A stretch of 43,119 bases of DNA from Actinomycetota bacterium. GTDB lineage: Bacteria > Actinomycetota > Actinomycetes > S36-B12 > UBA10799. Location: positions 1-43,119 of the forward strand of contig JACJWU010000011.1 in NCBI GenBank assembly GCA_020636995.1, read 5' to 3'. This document shows, in pieces, positions 15,368 through 24,278 of the stretch. Numbering within the stretch: position 1 is the stretch's first letter; each line of letters starts with the position of its first letter. The position numbers and the translations under genes were made by a program. The notes below the pieces were generated by a model, which saw nothing but the letters and a program-made list of their open reading frames with translations, searched no databases and had not been told where the DNA came from.

Positions 15368-18300
15368 ATGACCCTCTCCCGCGGCCTGTACGACCCGGCG
15401 TTCGAACACGACGCCTGCGGTGTCGCCTTCGTGGCCACCATGACCGGGCAGCCGACGCACGAGATCGTGCAGCAGGCGCTCACTGCTCTGACCAACCTCG
15501 AGCACCGCGGCGCGTCCGGCAGCGAGCCGGACTCCGGCGACGGTGCCGGGATCCTGATCCAGGTGCCCGATGAGCTCTACCGGGCCGTGGTGGACTTCGA
15601 GCTTCCCGCGCCCGGCCGATACGGAGTCGGCACTGCATTCCTCCCCACTGAGCCGGGTGAGGCGGGCGTCGCCGTCAAGACCATCGAGGCGATCGCCGCC
15701 GAGGAGGGTCTCACGGTTCTCGGGTGGCGTGACCTGCCCACCGACGACTCGATGGTCGGCAAGACCGCCCGCAGCGCGATGCCCGCGTTCCGGCAGATCT
15801 TCATCTCCGGTCCCGTCGGCGACGACGAACTGCACCTCGAGCGGCTCGCGTTCATCCTGCGCAAGCGCGCTGAGCGCGACGCTGGCGTGTATTTCCCGAG
15901 CCTGAGCACCCGCACCATCGTGTACAAGGGAATGCTGACGACGGCTCAGCTTGAGCCCTTCTTCCCGGACCTGTCCGACCCTCGGACCACGTCCACCCTG
16001 GGCATGGTGCACTCGCGTTTCTCGACCAACACCTTCCCCAGTTGGCCGCTGGCCCACCCGTTCCGGTTGATCGCGCACAACGGCGAGATCAACACCGTCA
16101 AAGGCAACCGGAATTGGATGCGCGCCCGTGAGGCGCTGCTGCGCAGCGATCTGATCCCCGGCGATCTCGATCGGCTGTTTCCGATCTGCACCCCGACCGC
16201 GAGCGACTCCGCGAGTTTCGACGAGGTCCTGGAGTTGCTGTACCTCGGGGGGCGGTCCCTGCCCCATGCGGTGCTGATGATGATTCCGGAAGCCTGGGAG
16301 AACAACCCGGACATGGATCCCGCGCGTCGGGCGTTCTACCAGTACCACTCGTCGCTGACCGAGCCGTGGGACGGGCCCGCGAGCGTGTCGTTCACCGACG
16401 GCCGGATGATCGGTTCGGTGCTGGACCGCAACGGCCTGCGTCCCGGCAGGTTCTGGGTGACCTCCGACGGTCTTGTGGTCCTGGCCTCGGAGGCCGGTGT
16501 CCTCGACCTCGACCCGGCAACGGTGGTGCGCAAGGGTCGCTTGCAGCCAGGCCGGATGTTCCTGGTGGACACGGTCGCGGGCCGCATCATCGAGGACGAC
16601 GAGATCAAGGCCCAACTCGCGGCCGAACACCCCTACGAGGAGTGGCTGCACGCCGGCGTTCTGCACCTCGAGGAACTGCCCGAACGTGAGCACATCGTCC
16701 ACACCCCACTGTCGATCGCCCGCAGGCAGCAGACCTTCGGCTACACCGAGGAGGAGCTGCGGATCCTGCTGGCGCCCATGGCGCAGACCGGCGCGGAGCC
16801 GATCGGCTCCATGGGTACCGACACGCCCGTGGCAGTGCTGTCCGACCGGCCGCGACTGCTCTTCGACTACTTCTCCCAACTGTTCGCCCAGGTGACCAAC
16901 CCGCCTCTCGACGCGATCCGGGAAGAGATCATCACGTCGCTGAGCAGCCCGATCGGTCCGGAGGGGAACCTTCTCGAAGCGACCCCGGCGCACTGCCGAC
17001 AGGTGCTGCTGCCGTTCCCCGTGATCGACAACGATGAGCTGGCCAAACTCCTGCACATCAACCAGGACGGGGATCTTCCCGGCTTCGCGGCGATGCGGGT
17101 CAGCGGGCTGTACGACATCAACGGCGGGGCGCAGGCACTGGCCGACCGGCTGGAGGAGATCTTCGCCGAGATCGACGAGGCCATCGAGAACGGCGTGCGC
17201 TTCCTGGTCCTCAGCGACCGGGACTCCGACTTCGATCACGCGCCGATCCCGTCGCTGCTGCTGACCTCGGCGGTGCACCACCACCTCGTGCGCCAGAAGA
17301 CCCGCACCTCGACCTCACTGCTGGTCGAGGCCGGTGACGTGCGCGAGGTCCACCACGTGGCTCTGCTCGTCGGATACGGCGCCGCCGCCGTGAACCCGTA
17401 CCTGGCCATGGAGACTGTCGAGTCGATGGTCCGTTCCGGTGCCCTGACCGAGATCTCGCCGGAACAGGCCGTGCGCAACCTGGTCAAGGCTCTGGGCAAG
17501 GGTGTCCTGAAGGTCATGTCCAAGATGGGCATCTCCACGGTCGCCTCCTACCGCGGCGCGCAGGTCTTCGAGGCGCTCGGACTGAGCCGGGAGCTCGTCG
17601 ACCGTCACTTCACCGGGACACCGACCAAGCTCGGCGGGATCGGGATCGACGTGATCCACGACGAGGTCAGCCGCCGCCACGACGTGGCCTACCCGCTCAC
17701 CGGGATCTCGCCGGCCCACCGCCAGCTCGACGTCGGGGGTGAGTACCAGTGGCGTCGCGAAGGTGAGCCGCACCTGTTCGACCCGGAGACGGTCTTCCGT
17801 CTGCAGCACGCCACCCGGGAAGGTCGCTACGACGTGTTCCGGCAGTACACGGACAAGGTCGACGACCAGAGCCGCCGCCTCATGACTCTGCGTGGGTTGT
17901 TCGACCTGAAGATCGGCGAGCGTCCCCCGGTCCCCATCGAGGAGGTGGAACCCGTCAGCGAGATCGTCAAGCGCTTCTCCACAGGTGCCATGTCCTACGG
18001 CTCGATCTCTCAGGAGGCGCACGAAACGCTGGCGATCGCGATGAACCGGATCGGCGCCAAGTCGAACACCGGCGAGGGTGGTGAGGACCCGCAGCGCTTC
18101 ATCCCGCTCGAGAACGGCGACTCGAAGCGCTCCGCGATCAAGCAGGTGGCCTCGGGACGGTTCGGTGTCACCAGCGAGTACCTGGTGAACGCCGACGACA
18201 TCCAGATCAAGATGGCGCAGGGCGCGAAGCCCGGCGAAGGTGGCCAGTTGCCCGGCCACAAGGTGTACCCGTGGGTGGCCAAGACCCGTCACTCGACGCC

Positions 18301-19879
18301 GGGCGTGGGGCTGATCTCGCCGCCCCCGCACCACGACATCTACTCGATCGAGGATCTGGCGCAGTTGATCCACGATCTGAAGAACGCGAACAACCGCGCC
18401 CGCATCCACGTGAAGCTCGTGGCCGAGGTGGGTGTCGGCACGGTGGCCGCGGGTGTGAGCAAGGCGCACGCCGACGTCATCCTGATCTCCGGACACGACG
18501 GTGGCACGGGTGCCTCCCCACTGACATCGCTGAAGCATGCGGGGGGCCCCTGGGAACTCGGACTCGCGGAGACGCAACAGACGCTGATCGCCAACGGGTT
18601 GCGCGACCGCGTGGTGGTTCAGACCGACGGCCAGTTGAAGACCGGTCGGGACGTGGTGATCGCTGCTCTGCTCGGTGCCGAGGAGTTCGGCTTCGCCACG
18701 GCGCCGCTGGTGGTGATGGGTTGCGTGATGATGCGCGTGTGCCACCTCGACACCTGCCCGGTAGGGGTCGCCACACAGAACCCGGTGCTGCGCCAGCGGT
18801 TCGCCGGCAAGCCCGAGTTCGTCGTGAACTTCTTCGAGTTCATCGGCGAGCAGGTCCGCGAGTACCTGGCCGAGCTCGGCTTCCGCAGCCTGGACGAGGC
18901 GATCGGACGCGTGGATCTGATCGATGCGCGCGAGGCGGTCGAGCACTGGAAGGCGCAGGGTCTGGATCTCACACCCATCCTTGCGGTTCCCGATCCCGCC
19001 GATGGCCCGCTGCGACGCGTGACGACCCAGGACCACGGCCTGGACAAGGCGCTGGATGTGCAGTTGATCGAGATCTGCACGCCGGCACTCGAGACCGGAG
19101 AGCCGGTGCGGGCGGCCCTGCCGATCCGCAACGTCAACCGCACGGTCGGCACGATGCTGGGCGCAGAGGTGACCCGGCGATATGGCGCCGTGGGACTGCC
19201 ACCGGACACGATCGACATCACCTTGACCGGTTCTGCCGGCCAGAGCTTCGGCGCGTTCGTGCCGAAGGGCATCACCCTGCGTCTCGAGGGCGACGCCAAC
19301 GACTACCTCGGCAAGGGCCTGTCGGGTGGCACGCTCGTGGTGCGGCCGGACACGGCGGCGACCTTCGTGGCCCAGGATCAGATCATCGCGGGCAACGTCA
19401 TCGCGTACGGCGCCACTGACGGCCGGATCTTCGTGCGCGGCATGGTCGGTGAGCGGTGCTGCGTGCGCAACAGTGGTGCGACCGTCGTTGTCGAAGGAGT
19501 CGGTGACCACGCCTGCGAGTACATGACCGGCGGTCACACAGTGGTGCTCGGGGCCATCGGCCGCAACTTCGCCGCGGGGATGTCGGGTGGTACCGCGTTC
19601 CTGCTCGACGCCAACATCGATCGCATCAACCAGGACATGGTCGCGCTCGAGGACCTCGACGCCGATGATGCCATCTGGCTTCACGGTGTGGTGACCGAGC
19701 ATGCCGAGCAGACCGGTTCCGAGGTCGCCGCGGAGTTGTTGTCGGACTGGGAGGCGTCGCTAAGGCGCTTCTGCAAGGTGATGCCGCGGGACTACCGCAA
19801 GGTGCTGGACGCGATCGCCCTCGCGCGAAGTGAGGGCCGCAATGTTGACGAGGCGATCATGGAGGCGAGTCGTGGCTGA
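15368..19879 (+). CDS. gltB: Glutamate synthase (NADPH-type) large subunit GltB
   Basis: GltB transfers the glutamine amide to 2-oxoglutarate, making glutamate in nitrogen assimilation. The 1503-residue protein is full length. An N-terminal class II glutaminase domain starts at the cysteine of FEHDACGVAFVA, which becomes the N-terminal nucleophile after removal of a short propeptide. The FMN-binding synthase domain lies in about residues 850-1200. The 3Fe-4S cysteines C1119, C1125 and C1130 are in GCVMMRVCHLDTCPVG, and a GXGXG C-terminal domain follows. The ATG was chosen for its GGAG SD and for the propeptide length. It overlaps gltD by 8 nt. Confidence 0.97.
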   Translation: MTLSRGLYDPAFEHDACGVAFVATMTGQPTHEIVQQALTALTNLEHRGASGSEPDSGDGAGILIQVPDELYRAVVDFELPAPGRYGVGTAFLPTEPGEAGVAVKTIEAIAAEEGLTVLGWRDLPTDDSMVGKTARSAMPAFRQIFISGPVGDDELHLERLAFILRKRAERDAGVYFPSLSTRTIVYKGMLTTAQLEPFFPDLSDPRTTSTLGMVHSRFSTNTFPSWPLAHPFRLIAHNGEINTVKGNRNWMRAREALLRSDLIPGDLDRLFPICTPTASDSASFDEVLELLYLGGRSLPHAVLMMIPEAWENNPDMDPARRAFYQYHSSLTEPWDGPASVSFTDGRMIGSVLDRNGLRPGRFWVTSDGLVVLASEAGVLDLDPATVVRKGRLQPGRMFLVDTVAGRIIEDDEIKAQLAAEHPYEEWLHAGVLHLEELPEREHIVHTPLSIARRQQTFGYTEEELRILLAPMAQTGAEPIGSMGTDTPVAVLSDRPRLLFDYFSQLFAQVTNPPLDAIREEIITSLSSPIGPEGNLLEATPAHCRQVLLPFPVIDNDELAKLLHINQDGDLPGFAAMRVSGLYDINGGAQALADRLEEIFAEIDEAIENGVRFLVLSDRDSDFDHAPIPSLLLTSAVHHHLVRQKTRTSTSLLVEAGDVREVHHVALLVGYGAAAVNPYLAMETVESMVRSGALTEISPEQAVRNLVKALGKGVLKVMSKMGISTVASYRGAQVFEALGLSRELVDRHFTGTPTKLGGIGIDVIHDEVSRRHDVAYPLTGISPAHRQLDVGGEYQWRREGEPHLFDPETVFRLQHATREGRYDVFRQYTDKVDDQSRRLMTLRGLFDLKIGERPPVPIEEVEPVSEIVKRFSTGAMSYGSISQEAHETLAIAMNRIGAKSNTGEGGEDPQRFIPLENGDSKRSAIKQVASGRFGVTSEYLVNADDIQIKMAQGAKPGEGGQLPGHKVYPWVAKTRHSTPGVGLISPPPHHDIYSIEDLAQLIHDLKNANNRARIHVKLVAEVGVGTVAAGVSKAHADVILISGHDGGTGASPLTSLKHAGGPWELGLAETQQTLIANGLRDRVVVQTDGQLKTGRDVVIAALLGAEEFGFATAPLVVMGCVMMRVCHLDTCPVGVATQNPVLRQRFAGKPEFVVNFFEFIGEQVREYLAELGFRSLDEAIGRVDLIDAREAVEHWKAQGLDLTPILAVPDPADGPLRRVTTQDHGLDKALDVQLIEICTPALETGEPVRAALPIRNVNRTVGTMLGAEVTRRYGAVGLPPDTIDITLTGSAGQSFGAFVPKGITLRLEGDANDYLGKGLSGGTLVVRPDTAATFVAQDQIIAGNVIAYGATDGRIFVRGMVGERCCVRNSGATVVVEGVGDHACEYMTGGHTVVLGAIGRNFAAGMSGGTAFLLDANIDRINQDMVALEDLDADDAIWLHGVVTEHAEQTGSEVAAELLSDWEASLRRFCKVMPRDYRKVLDAIALARSEGRNVDEAIMEASRG

Positions 19880-21323
19880 TCCCAGAGGATTCCTGAAGGC
19901 CGGGCGGGAACTGCCCACGCGGCGCCCCGTCGATGTGCGGATCCAGGACTGGCGCGAGGTGTACGAGCCGTTCGGTGAGACGAAGTTGCGCACCCAGGCG
20001 GCACGCTGCATGGACTGCGGCATCCCGTTCTGCCACAACGGGTGCCCGCTGGGCAACCTGATCCCGGAGTGGAACGACCTGACCCGGCGCGGCGACTGGC
20101 AGGGCGCCATCGAGCGCCTGCACGCCACGAACAACTTCCCGGAGTTCACCGGCCGCCTGTGCCCGGCCCCGTGCGAGAGCGCCTGTGTGTTGGGGATCAA
20201 CCAGGACCCCGTGACGATCAAGCAGGTCGAGGTGTCGATCATCGACGAGGCCTGGGAGCACGGCTGGGTCACGCCCCAGCCTCCCGAGCGGTTGTCGGGC
20301 AAGACCGTCGCCGTCGTCGGATCGGGTCCGGCGGGCTTGGCCGCGGCCCAGCAATTGGCGCGCGCCGGGCACACCGTGGCCGTGTATGAGCGGGCGGACC
20401 GGGTCGGGGGACTGCTGCGCTACGGCATCCCGGAGTTCAAGATGGAGAAGCGTCACCTCGACCGGCGCATCGCGCAGATGGAGGCCGAGGGGGTCAAGTT
20501 CCGCACCGGCATCGAGGTGGGCAAGGACATCAGCGCCGACGACCTGCGCCGTCGTTACGACGTGGTGTTGTTCGCGGTGGGTTCGACGATCGGGCGCGAA
20601 CTGCCGGTGCCTGGCCGGGAGTTGGACGGGATCTACCAGGCCATGGAGTACCTACCGCTGGCCAACCGTGTCCAGGAGGGTGACCTGGAGGACTCGCCCA
20701 TCCATGCACGCGGCAAGCACGTGGTGATCATCGGTGGTGGTGACACCGGCGCTGACTGCTTGGGCACCGCCATTCGACAGGGTGCCGCCAGCATCACGCA
20801 GTTGGAGATCCTTCCCACTCCGCCGCAGGCGCGACCCGCCGGTCAGCCCTGGCCCACGTACCCGATGGTCTTCCGGGTCTCCTCGGCTCACGAGGAGGGC
20901 GGTGAGCGGAAGTTCTCCGTCTCCACGAAGAAGTTCCTCGGGAACAACGGCCGCGTGACCGGACTCGCTCTTGTCGAGGTCGAGTGGGTGGACGGGCGGC
21001 CCGTCGAGGTGGAGGGCTCGGAGACGGTCATCCCCGCCGATCTGGTCACGCTGGCGATGGGCTTCGTGGGTCCGGAAGCGGATGCCATCAGCACTCAGAT
21101 CGGGGTCGAGCGCGACGAGCGCGGCAACTTCGTGCGCGGCGACGATTACGCCAGCACCGTGCCGGGGGTGTTCGTGGCCGGTGACGCCGGGCGCGGGCAA
21201 TCGCTGATCGTGTGGGCGATCGCCGAGGGGCGCGCCGCTGCCGCGTCGATCGACGAGTTCCTGATGGGGGAGACGAACCTGCCGCGTCCGCTGCCGGCCT
21301 CGGCCCGGGCGGTCACCGCCTGA
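19872..21323 (+). CDS. gltD: Glutamate synthase small subunit GltD
   Basis: GltD is the FAD and iron-sulfur subunit that takes electrons from NAD(P)H and passes them to GltB. The 483-residue protein starts VADPRGFLKAGRELP. It has the N-terminal cysteine clusters (ARCMDCGIPFCHNGCPLGN and LCPAPCESACVLG), a first dinucleotide fold (VAVVGSGPAGLAAAQQLA), a second one (VVIIGGGDTGADCLGTA) and a C-terminal FAD-binding VFVAGDAGRGQS. The GTG start lies inside the end of gltB with GGAGG just upstream, so the subunits are coupled. Confidence 0.96.
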   Translation: MADPRGFLKAGRELPTRRPVDVRIQDWREVYEPFGETKLRTQAARCMDCGIPFCHNGCPLGNLIPEWNDLTRRGDWQGAIERLHATNNFPEFTGRLCPAPCESACVLGINQDPVTIKQVEVSIIDEAWEHGWVTPQPPERLSGKTVAVVGSGPAGLAAAQQLARAGHTVAVYERADRVGGLLRYGIPEFKMEKRHLDRRIAQMEAEGVKFRTGIEVGKDISADDLRRRYDVVLFAVGSTIGRELPVPGRELDGIYQAMEYLPLANRVQEGDLEDSPIHARGKHVVIIGGGDTGADCLGTAIRQGAASITQLEILPTPPQARPAGQPWPTYPMVFRVSSAHEEGGERKFSVSTKKFLGNNGRVTGLALVEVEWVDGRPVEVEGSETVIPADLVTLAMGFVGPEADAISTQIGVERDERGNFVRGDDYASTVPGVFVAGDAGRGQSLIVWAIAEGRAAAASIDEFLMGETNLPRPLPASARAVTA

Positions 21324-21347
21324 CCGCGGAGCGCTGATCCTGCCTTG

Positions 21348-21386
21348 TGGTGAAGATCTGACACGTGAGGTGTCACATCTTCACCA
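21348..21386. terminator. Long interrupted palindrome between gltD and pyk
   Basis: TGGTGAAGAT pairs with ATCTTCACCA and TGACAC pairs with GTGTCA, separated by one C-C mismatch, around a GTGAG loop: 16 base pairs in all. It lies 24 nt after the gltD stop and about 80 nt before the pyk promoter. The length suits a factor-independent terminator, but it has no T-run. Being AT-richer than its surroundings and nearly symmetrical, it could also be an operator. Confidence 0.55.
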
Positions 21387-21466
21387 GAAGGGTCAGTTCC
21401 CCCGACAACAAGCGGCGGCGACAGTCCGAGCGTGGGCACCGGTGTGCGGGCGTGCCCGGCAGTGAC

Positions 21467-21472
21467 TAATGT
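21467..21472 (+). promoter_or_regulatory. Predicted -10 box for leaderless pyk mRNA
   Basis: TAATGT ends 6 nt before the GTG start of pyk. There is no SD. Confidence 0.55.
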
Positions 21473-21478
21473 CGGAGC

Positions 21479-22936
21479 GTGCGTCGCGCCAAAATCGTCT
21501 GCACCCTCGGACCTGCCACAGACTCCGACGAGGTGATCTCCCGCCTGATCGGCCGTGGCATGTCCGTGGCGCGTCTGAACCTCAGCCACGGCAGCCACGC
21601 CGAGCATCAAGCGCGGCTCGACATGGTGCGTCGGGCCTCGGATGATGCCGGGGCGGGCATCGCTGTCCTCGCGGATCTGCAGGGTCCCAAGATCCGGCTC
21701 GGAACCTTCGAAGCCGGCCAGGCCGACCTGATGCAGGGGCAGATCTTCACGATCACCACCAGGGCCGTTCCCGGGGATGCCGAGATCTGCTCGACCACCT
21801 ACGCCGGACTCCCGCACGACGTGCGCGAGGGCGACGAGATCCTCATCGACGACGGTCACATCACGTTGCAGGCCGTCAAGATCACCTCCACCGATGTGGT
21901 GTGCAAAGTCCTCGTGGGCGGACGGATCAGCAACAACAAGGGCATCAACCTGCCCGGAGTCGTGGTGAGTGTCCCGGCGCTGTCGGACAAGGACGTCGAG
22001 GACCTGCGATGGGCCCTCGGCGCGGGCGTGGACATCGTGGCGCTGTCGTTCGTCCAGCGCCCGGAGGACATCGACGACGTGCGCAGAGTCATGGACGAAG
22101 AAGGTGTGCACCGGCCCATCCTGGCCAAGATCGAGAAGCCGCAGGCCGTGGATCACCTCACGGCGATCATCGAGGCCTTCGACGGGATCATGGTCGCGCG
22201 CGGGGACCTCGGCGTGGAGTTGCCCCTCGAGCAGGTGCCGTTGGTGCAGAAGCGCGCCATCGAACTCTCGCGGGCCGCCGCCAAACCCGTCATCGTCGCC
22301 ACCCAGATGCTTGACAGCATGGTCACCGCCAGTCGGCCGTCCCGGGCGGAAGCCTCGGACGTCGCGAACGCGGTGCTCGACGGGGCGGACGCGTTGATGC
22401 TCAGTCAGGAGACCAGCGTCGGCGACCATCCCGAACTCGTCGTCGAGACGATGGCCAGGATCATCGAGTACGTCGAGGAGAAGGCGCTCGGCACCGTCTC
22501 GGAGTCGCTGGACAACCGCACCGGGTCCACCGCGCGGGCGATCACCCGGGCCGCGTGTGAGGTCGCCGAGGAGGTGGACGCGAAGTTCATCATCTCCTTC
22601 ACCGAGACCGGGTTGACCCCGCGGCTGGTGGCCCGGCACCGATCCCGGATCCCGTCGTTGTGCTTCACCCCGGCCGAGCACGTACGCAACTTCCTGGCGC
22701 TGGTATGGGGTGTCACCCCGTACACCGGCAAGAAGGTCACACACACCGATGAACTGGTCGAGCACGTCGATCTGCGGATCTCGGAGATGTCGCTGGCCTC
22801 GCCGGGGGACAAGGTGATCACGATCGCCGGCGTACCGCCGGGCGTGCCCGGGACGACCAACGGCATGCGTGTCCACACGGTCGGTTCGGGTTCGGCAGGC
22901 ACGATGGCGCAGGCCGAAGAGGCCCACAAGGTCTGA
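21479..22936 (+). CDS. pyk: Pyruvate kinase
   Basis: Pyruvate kinase makes pyruvate and ATP from phosphoenolpyruvate and ADP. The 485-residue protein starts RRAKIVCTLGPATDS and has RLNLSHGSH, ADLQGPKIRLG, the active-site ILAKIEKPQAV, GIMVARGDLGVELPLEQVP and IVATQMLDSM. The C-terminal domain ends in a GTTNGMRVHTVG nucleotide-loop-like segment. The usual MLSGET motif reads MLSQETSVG here, a glycine-to-glutamine change near the active site. The GTG start is set by a -10 box 6 nt upstream. It stands alone and converges on bldD. Confidence 0.95.
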   Translation: MRRAKIVCTLGPATDSDEVISRLIGRGMSVARLNLSHGSHAEHQARLDMVRRASDDAGAGIAVLADLQGPKIRLGTFEAGQADLMQGQIFTITTRAVPGDAEICSTTYAGLPHDVREGDEILIDDGHITLQAVKITSTDVVCKVLVGGRISNNKGINLPGVVVSVPALSDKDVEDLRWALGAGVDIVALSFVQRPEDIDDVRRVMDEEGVHRPILAKIEKPQAVDHLTAIIEAFDGIMVARGDLGVELPLEQVPLVQKRAIELSRAAAKPVIVATQMLDSMVTASRPSRAEASDVANAVLDGADALMLSQETSVGDHPELVVETMARIIEYVEEKALGTVSESLDNRTGSTARAITRAACEVAEEVDAKFIISFTETGLTPRLVARHRSRIPSLCFTPAEHVRNFLALVWGVTPYTGKKVTHTDELVEHVDLRISEMSLASPGDKVITIAGVPPGVPGTTNGMRVHTVGSGSAGTMAQAEEAHKV

Positions 22937-23013
22937 CGCGCCGGTTGCGTCGTTGTCGGAGTTTCAGGCCGGCCTCGTGCTCGATCGACATCCGTGAGCG
23001 TCGCTGAGATCGG

Positions 23014-23054
23014 GAGCAGTTCGGATGCAGTGCTCCCCAACCACCGAACTGCTC
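23014..23054. terminator. Bidirectional terminator between pyk and bldD
   Basis: GAGCAGTTCGG (23014-23024) pairs perfectly with CCGAACTGCTC (23044-23054) around a 19-nt loop. It lies between two convergent genes and can form on either strand. Confidence 0.55.
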
Positions 23055-23067
23055 ATGGGCGCGAGGG

Positions 23068-23556
23068 TCAGTCGAGCTTGCCGCGGGCCTCGGCGTTGAG
23101 CACACCCCAGGCCACGAGCTGATCGGCGAGCACCCCCGGCGGCTCGTCGTAGATCACGGCCAGGGTGCGCAGGTCATCCTGGCGGATGCTCAGGACCTTG
23201 CCGTTGTAGTCGCCGCGTTGGGCCTGGATGGCGGCGGCGTAACGGGCCAGCGGGCCCACCTTGTCTGCGGGGACCTGTCCGAGCCGTTCGAGATCCAGGA
23301 TGAGCCGCGATGGCGGTTCGGCGACCGACCCGGGGCTGCTGTCGGGGAGCAACTCCGCGACGGGGACGCCGTAGAAGTCCGCAAGTTCTGCCAGTTTCTG
23401 CACCGTGACCGCCCGGTCGCCCCGCTCATAGGAACCGACGACCACGGCCTTCCATTTGCCTTCGGATTTCTCCTCGACACCGTGCAGGGAGAGCCCCTGC
23501 TGCTGGCGGATCGACCGCAGTTTCGCGCCGAGGGCTCGCGCGTATTCCGTCGCCAT
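23068..23556 (-). CDS. bldD: BldD-like c-di-GMP-responsive transcription regulator
   Basis: A 162-residue protein nearly collinear with Streptomyces BldD. The N-terminal helix-turn-helix (LGAKLRSIRQQQGLSLHGVEEKS, WKAVVVGSYERGDRAVTV) binds DNA. The C-terminal domain keeps RGDYNGKVLSIRQDD with R114, D116, R125 and D128, the RxD...RxxD signature that binds tetrameric c-di-GMP and drives dimerisation in Streptomyces. It lacks the last few residues of Streptomyces BldD. In that genus it represses developmental genes; the regulon here is unknown. Synteny next to pyrR is shared with Streptomyces. A possible own binding site lies in its promoter. Confidence 0.94.
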   Translation of the reverse strand: MATEYARALGAKLRSIRQQQGLSLHGVEEKSEGKWKAVVVGSYERGDRAVTVQKLAELADFYGVPVAELLPDSSPGSVAEPPSRLILDLERLGQVPADKVGPLARYAAAIQAQRGDYNGKVLSIRQDDLRTLAVIYDEPPGVLADQLVAWGVLNAEARGKLD

Positions 23557-23593
23557 GGGCTGCCCGCTCCGTTCCCTCGACCGTTCGAATGCG

Positions 23594-23610
23594 AGGCTAC
23601 GGAGAGTGAC
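23594..23610 (-). promoter_or_regulatory. bldD promoter with a degenerate BldD box
   Basis: On the minus strand TAGCCT (23599 down to 23594) is a -10 candidate. Overlapping it, GTCACTCTCCGTAGC (23610 down to 23596) matches the BldD consensus nTnACnCWGnGTnAn at all but two specified bases. Known BldD represses its own gene, so an autoregulatory site is plausible, though the match is imperfect. Confidence 0.35.
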
Positions 23611-23666
23611 GGCGGCGTAGCAACTCGAACGCCAACCGGTTGCGCAGCAGGTGCCCGGCCGGGTGG

Positions 23667-23672
23667 TAACGT
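23667..23672 (+). promoter_or_regulatory. Predicted pyr operon -10 box
   Basis: TAACGT fits TANNNT and would start a leader of about 55 nt that contains the PyrR-binding loop. No convincing -35 box is seen. It is divergent from the bldD promoter, about 70 bp away. Confidence 0.35.
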
Positions 23673-23698
23673 CGCAGACGAAAGCCTTCCTTTAACCA

Positions 23699-23720
23699 CC
23701 GTCCAGCGAGGCGGAGAAGG
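23699..23720 (+). promoter_or_regulatory. Predicted PyrR-binding RNA loop over the pyrR ribosome site
   Basis: GTCCAGCGAGGC (23701-23712) fits all but the two outermost positions of the conserved PyrR-binding loop ARUCCNGNGAGGYU. CCG before it and CGG after it can close the loop, and CCTTC (23686-23690 region) may pair with GAAGG just downstream. The loop runs directly into the SD-like GGAGAAGG (23713-23720). There is no room for an attenuator terminator, so repression of translation by UMP-bound PyrR, as described in mycobacteria, is the likely mode. Confidence 0.6.
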
Positions 23721-23732
23721 GGGTTGGACGCG

Positions 23733-24278
23733 ATGACGCCTGACCAGGAGTTCCTCACCGACTCTGATATCCATCGAGCGGTGGTCCGCATCGCTCACGA
23801 AATCCTCGAACGCAATCGCGGCGCCGACGACATCGTCCTGCTGGGGATCCCCACCCGCGGCGTGCATCTGGCCCGCCGCATCGCCGTGACCATGGCCGGC
23901 ATCGAGGGTCGAGAGGTTCCCGCCGGGGCGCTCGACGTCGGCATGTACCGCGACGACCTCCAGTTGCGCCCGACCGTGGCGCTGCACCCCACCGTGATCC
24001 CTGGCGGCGATGTCACGGGCAAGACCGTGGTGCTCGTGGACGACGTGCTCTTCAGCGGCCGCACCGTGCGGGCAGCCATGGACGCCCTCAACGACGTGGG
24101 CCGCCCCCGGGCCGTACAACTCGCGGTCCTCGTCGACCGCGGCCACCGCGACCTGCCCATCCGAGCCGACTACGTGGGCAAGAACATCCCGACCGCTCGA
24201 GAGGATGACGTCCAGGTGACCCTCGCCGAGACGGACGGCACCGATGCAGTGCGGCTAGTGCGCGCCGGAGGTAAGTGA
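23733..24278 (+). CDS. pyrR: PyrR, pyr mRNA-binding regulator / uracil phosphoribosyltransferase
   Basis: PyrR binds pyr leader RNA when UMP is high and often has weak UPRTase activity. The 181-residue protein has the PRPP-binding loop VVLVDDVLFSGRTVRAA, IVLLGIPTRGVHLA, LDVGMYRDDL and VLVDRGHRDLPIRADYVGKNIPT. I give the ATG at 23733; a TTG at 23724 with GGAG 7 nt upstream is a real alternative and would add three residues. It heads the complete UMP operon and is preceded by its own predicted RNA-binding site. The stop overlaps the pyrB start region. Confidence 0.94.
   Translation: MTPDQEFLTDSDIHRAVVRIAHEILERNRGADDIVLLGIPTRGVHLARRIAVTMAGIEGREVPAGALDVGMYRDDLQLRPTVALHPTVIPGGDVTGKTVVLVDDVLFSGRTVRAAMDALNDVGRPRAVQLAVLVDRGHRDLPIRADYVGKNIPTAREDDVQVTLAETDGTDAVRLVRAGGK

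Noticed and set aside
15176..17284. A very long minus-strand open frame continuing from the hydrolase gene
   Set aside because: It runs antisense to gltB, and its low-complexity His/Arg/Gly-rich translation has no domain. Only the first 286-residue part (14315-15175) is a protein.
17315..19702. A 795-codon minus-strand open frame opposite gltB
   Set aside because: It is the high-GC shadow of gltB; it lacks any family signature.
21348..21386. The gltD-pyk palindrome as a BldD box
   Set aside because: The TGAC and GTCA half-sites are 9 nt apart instead of the 5 required by the consensus.
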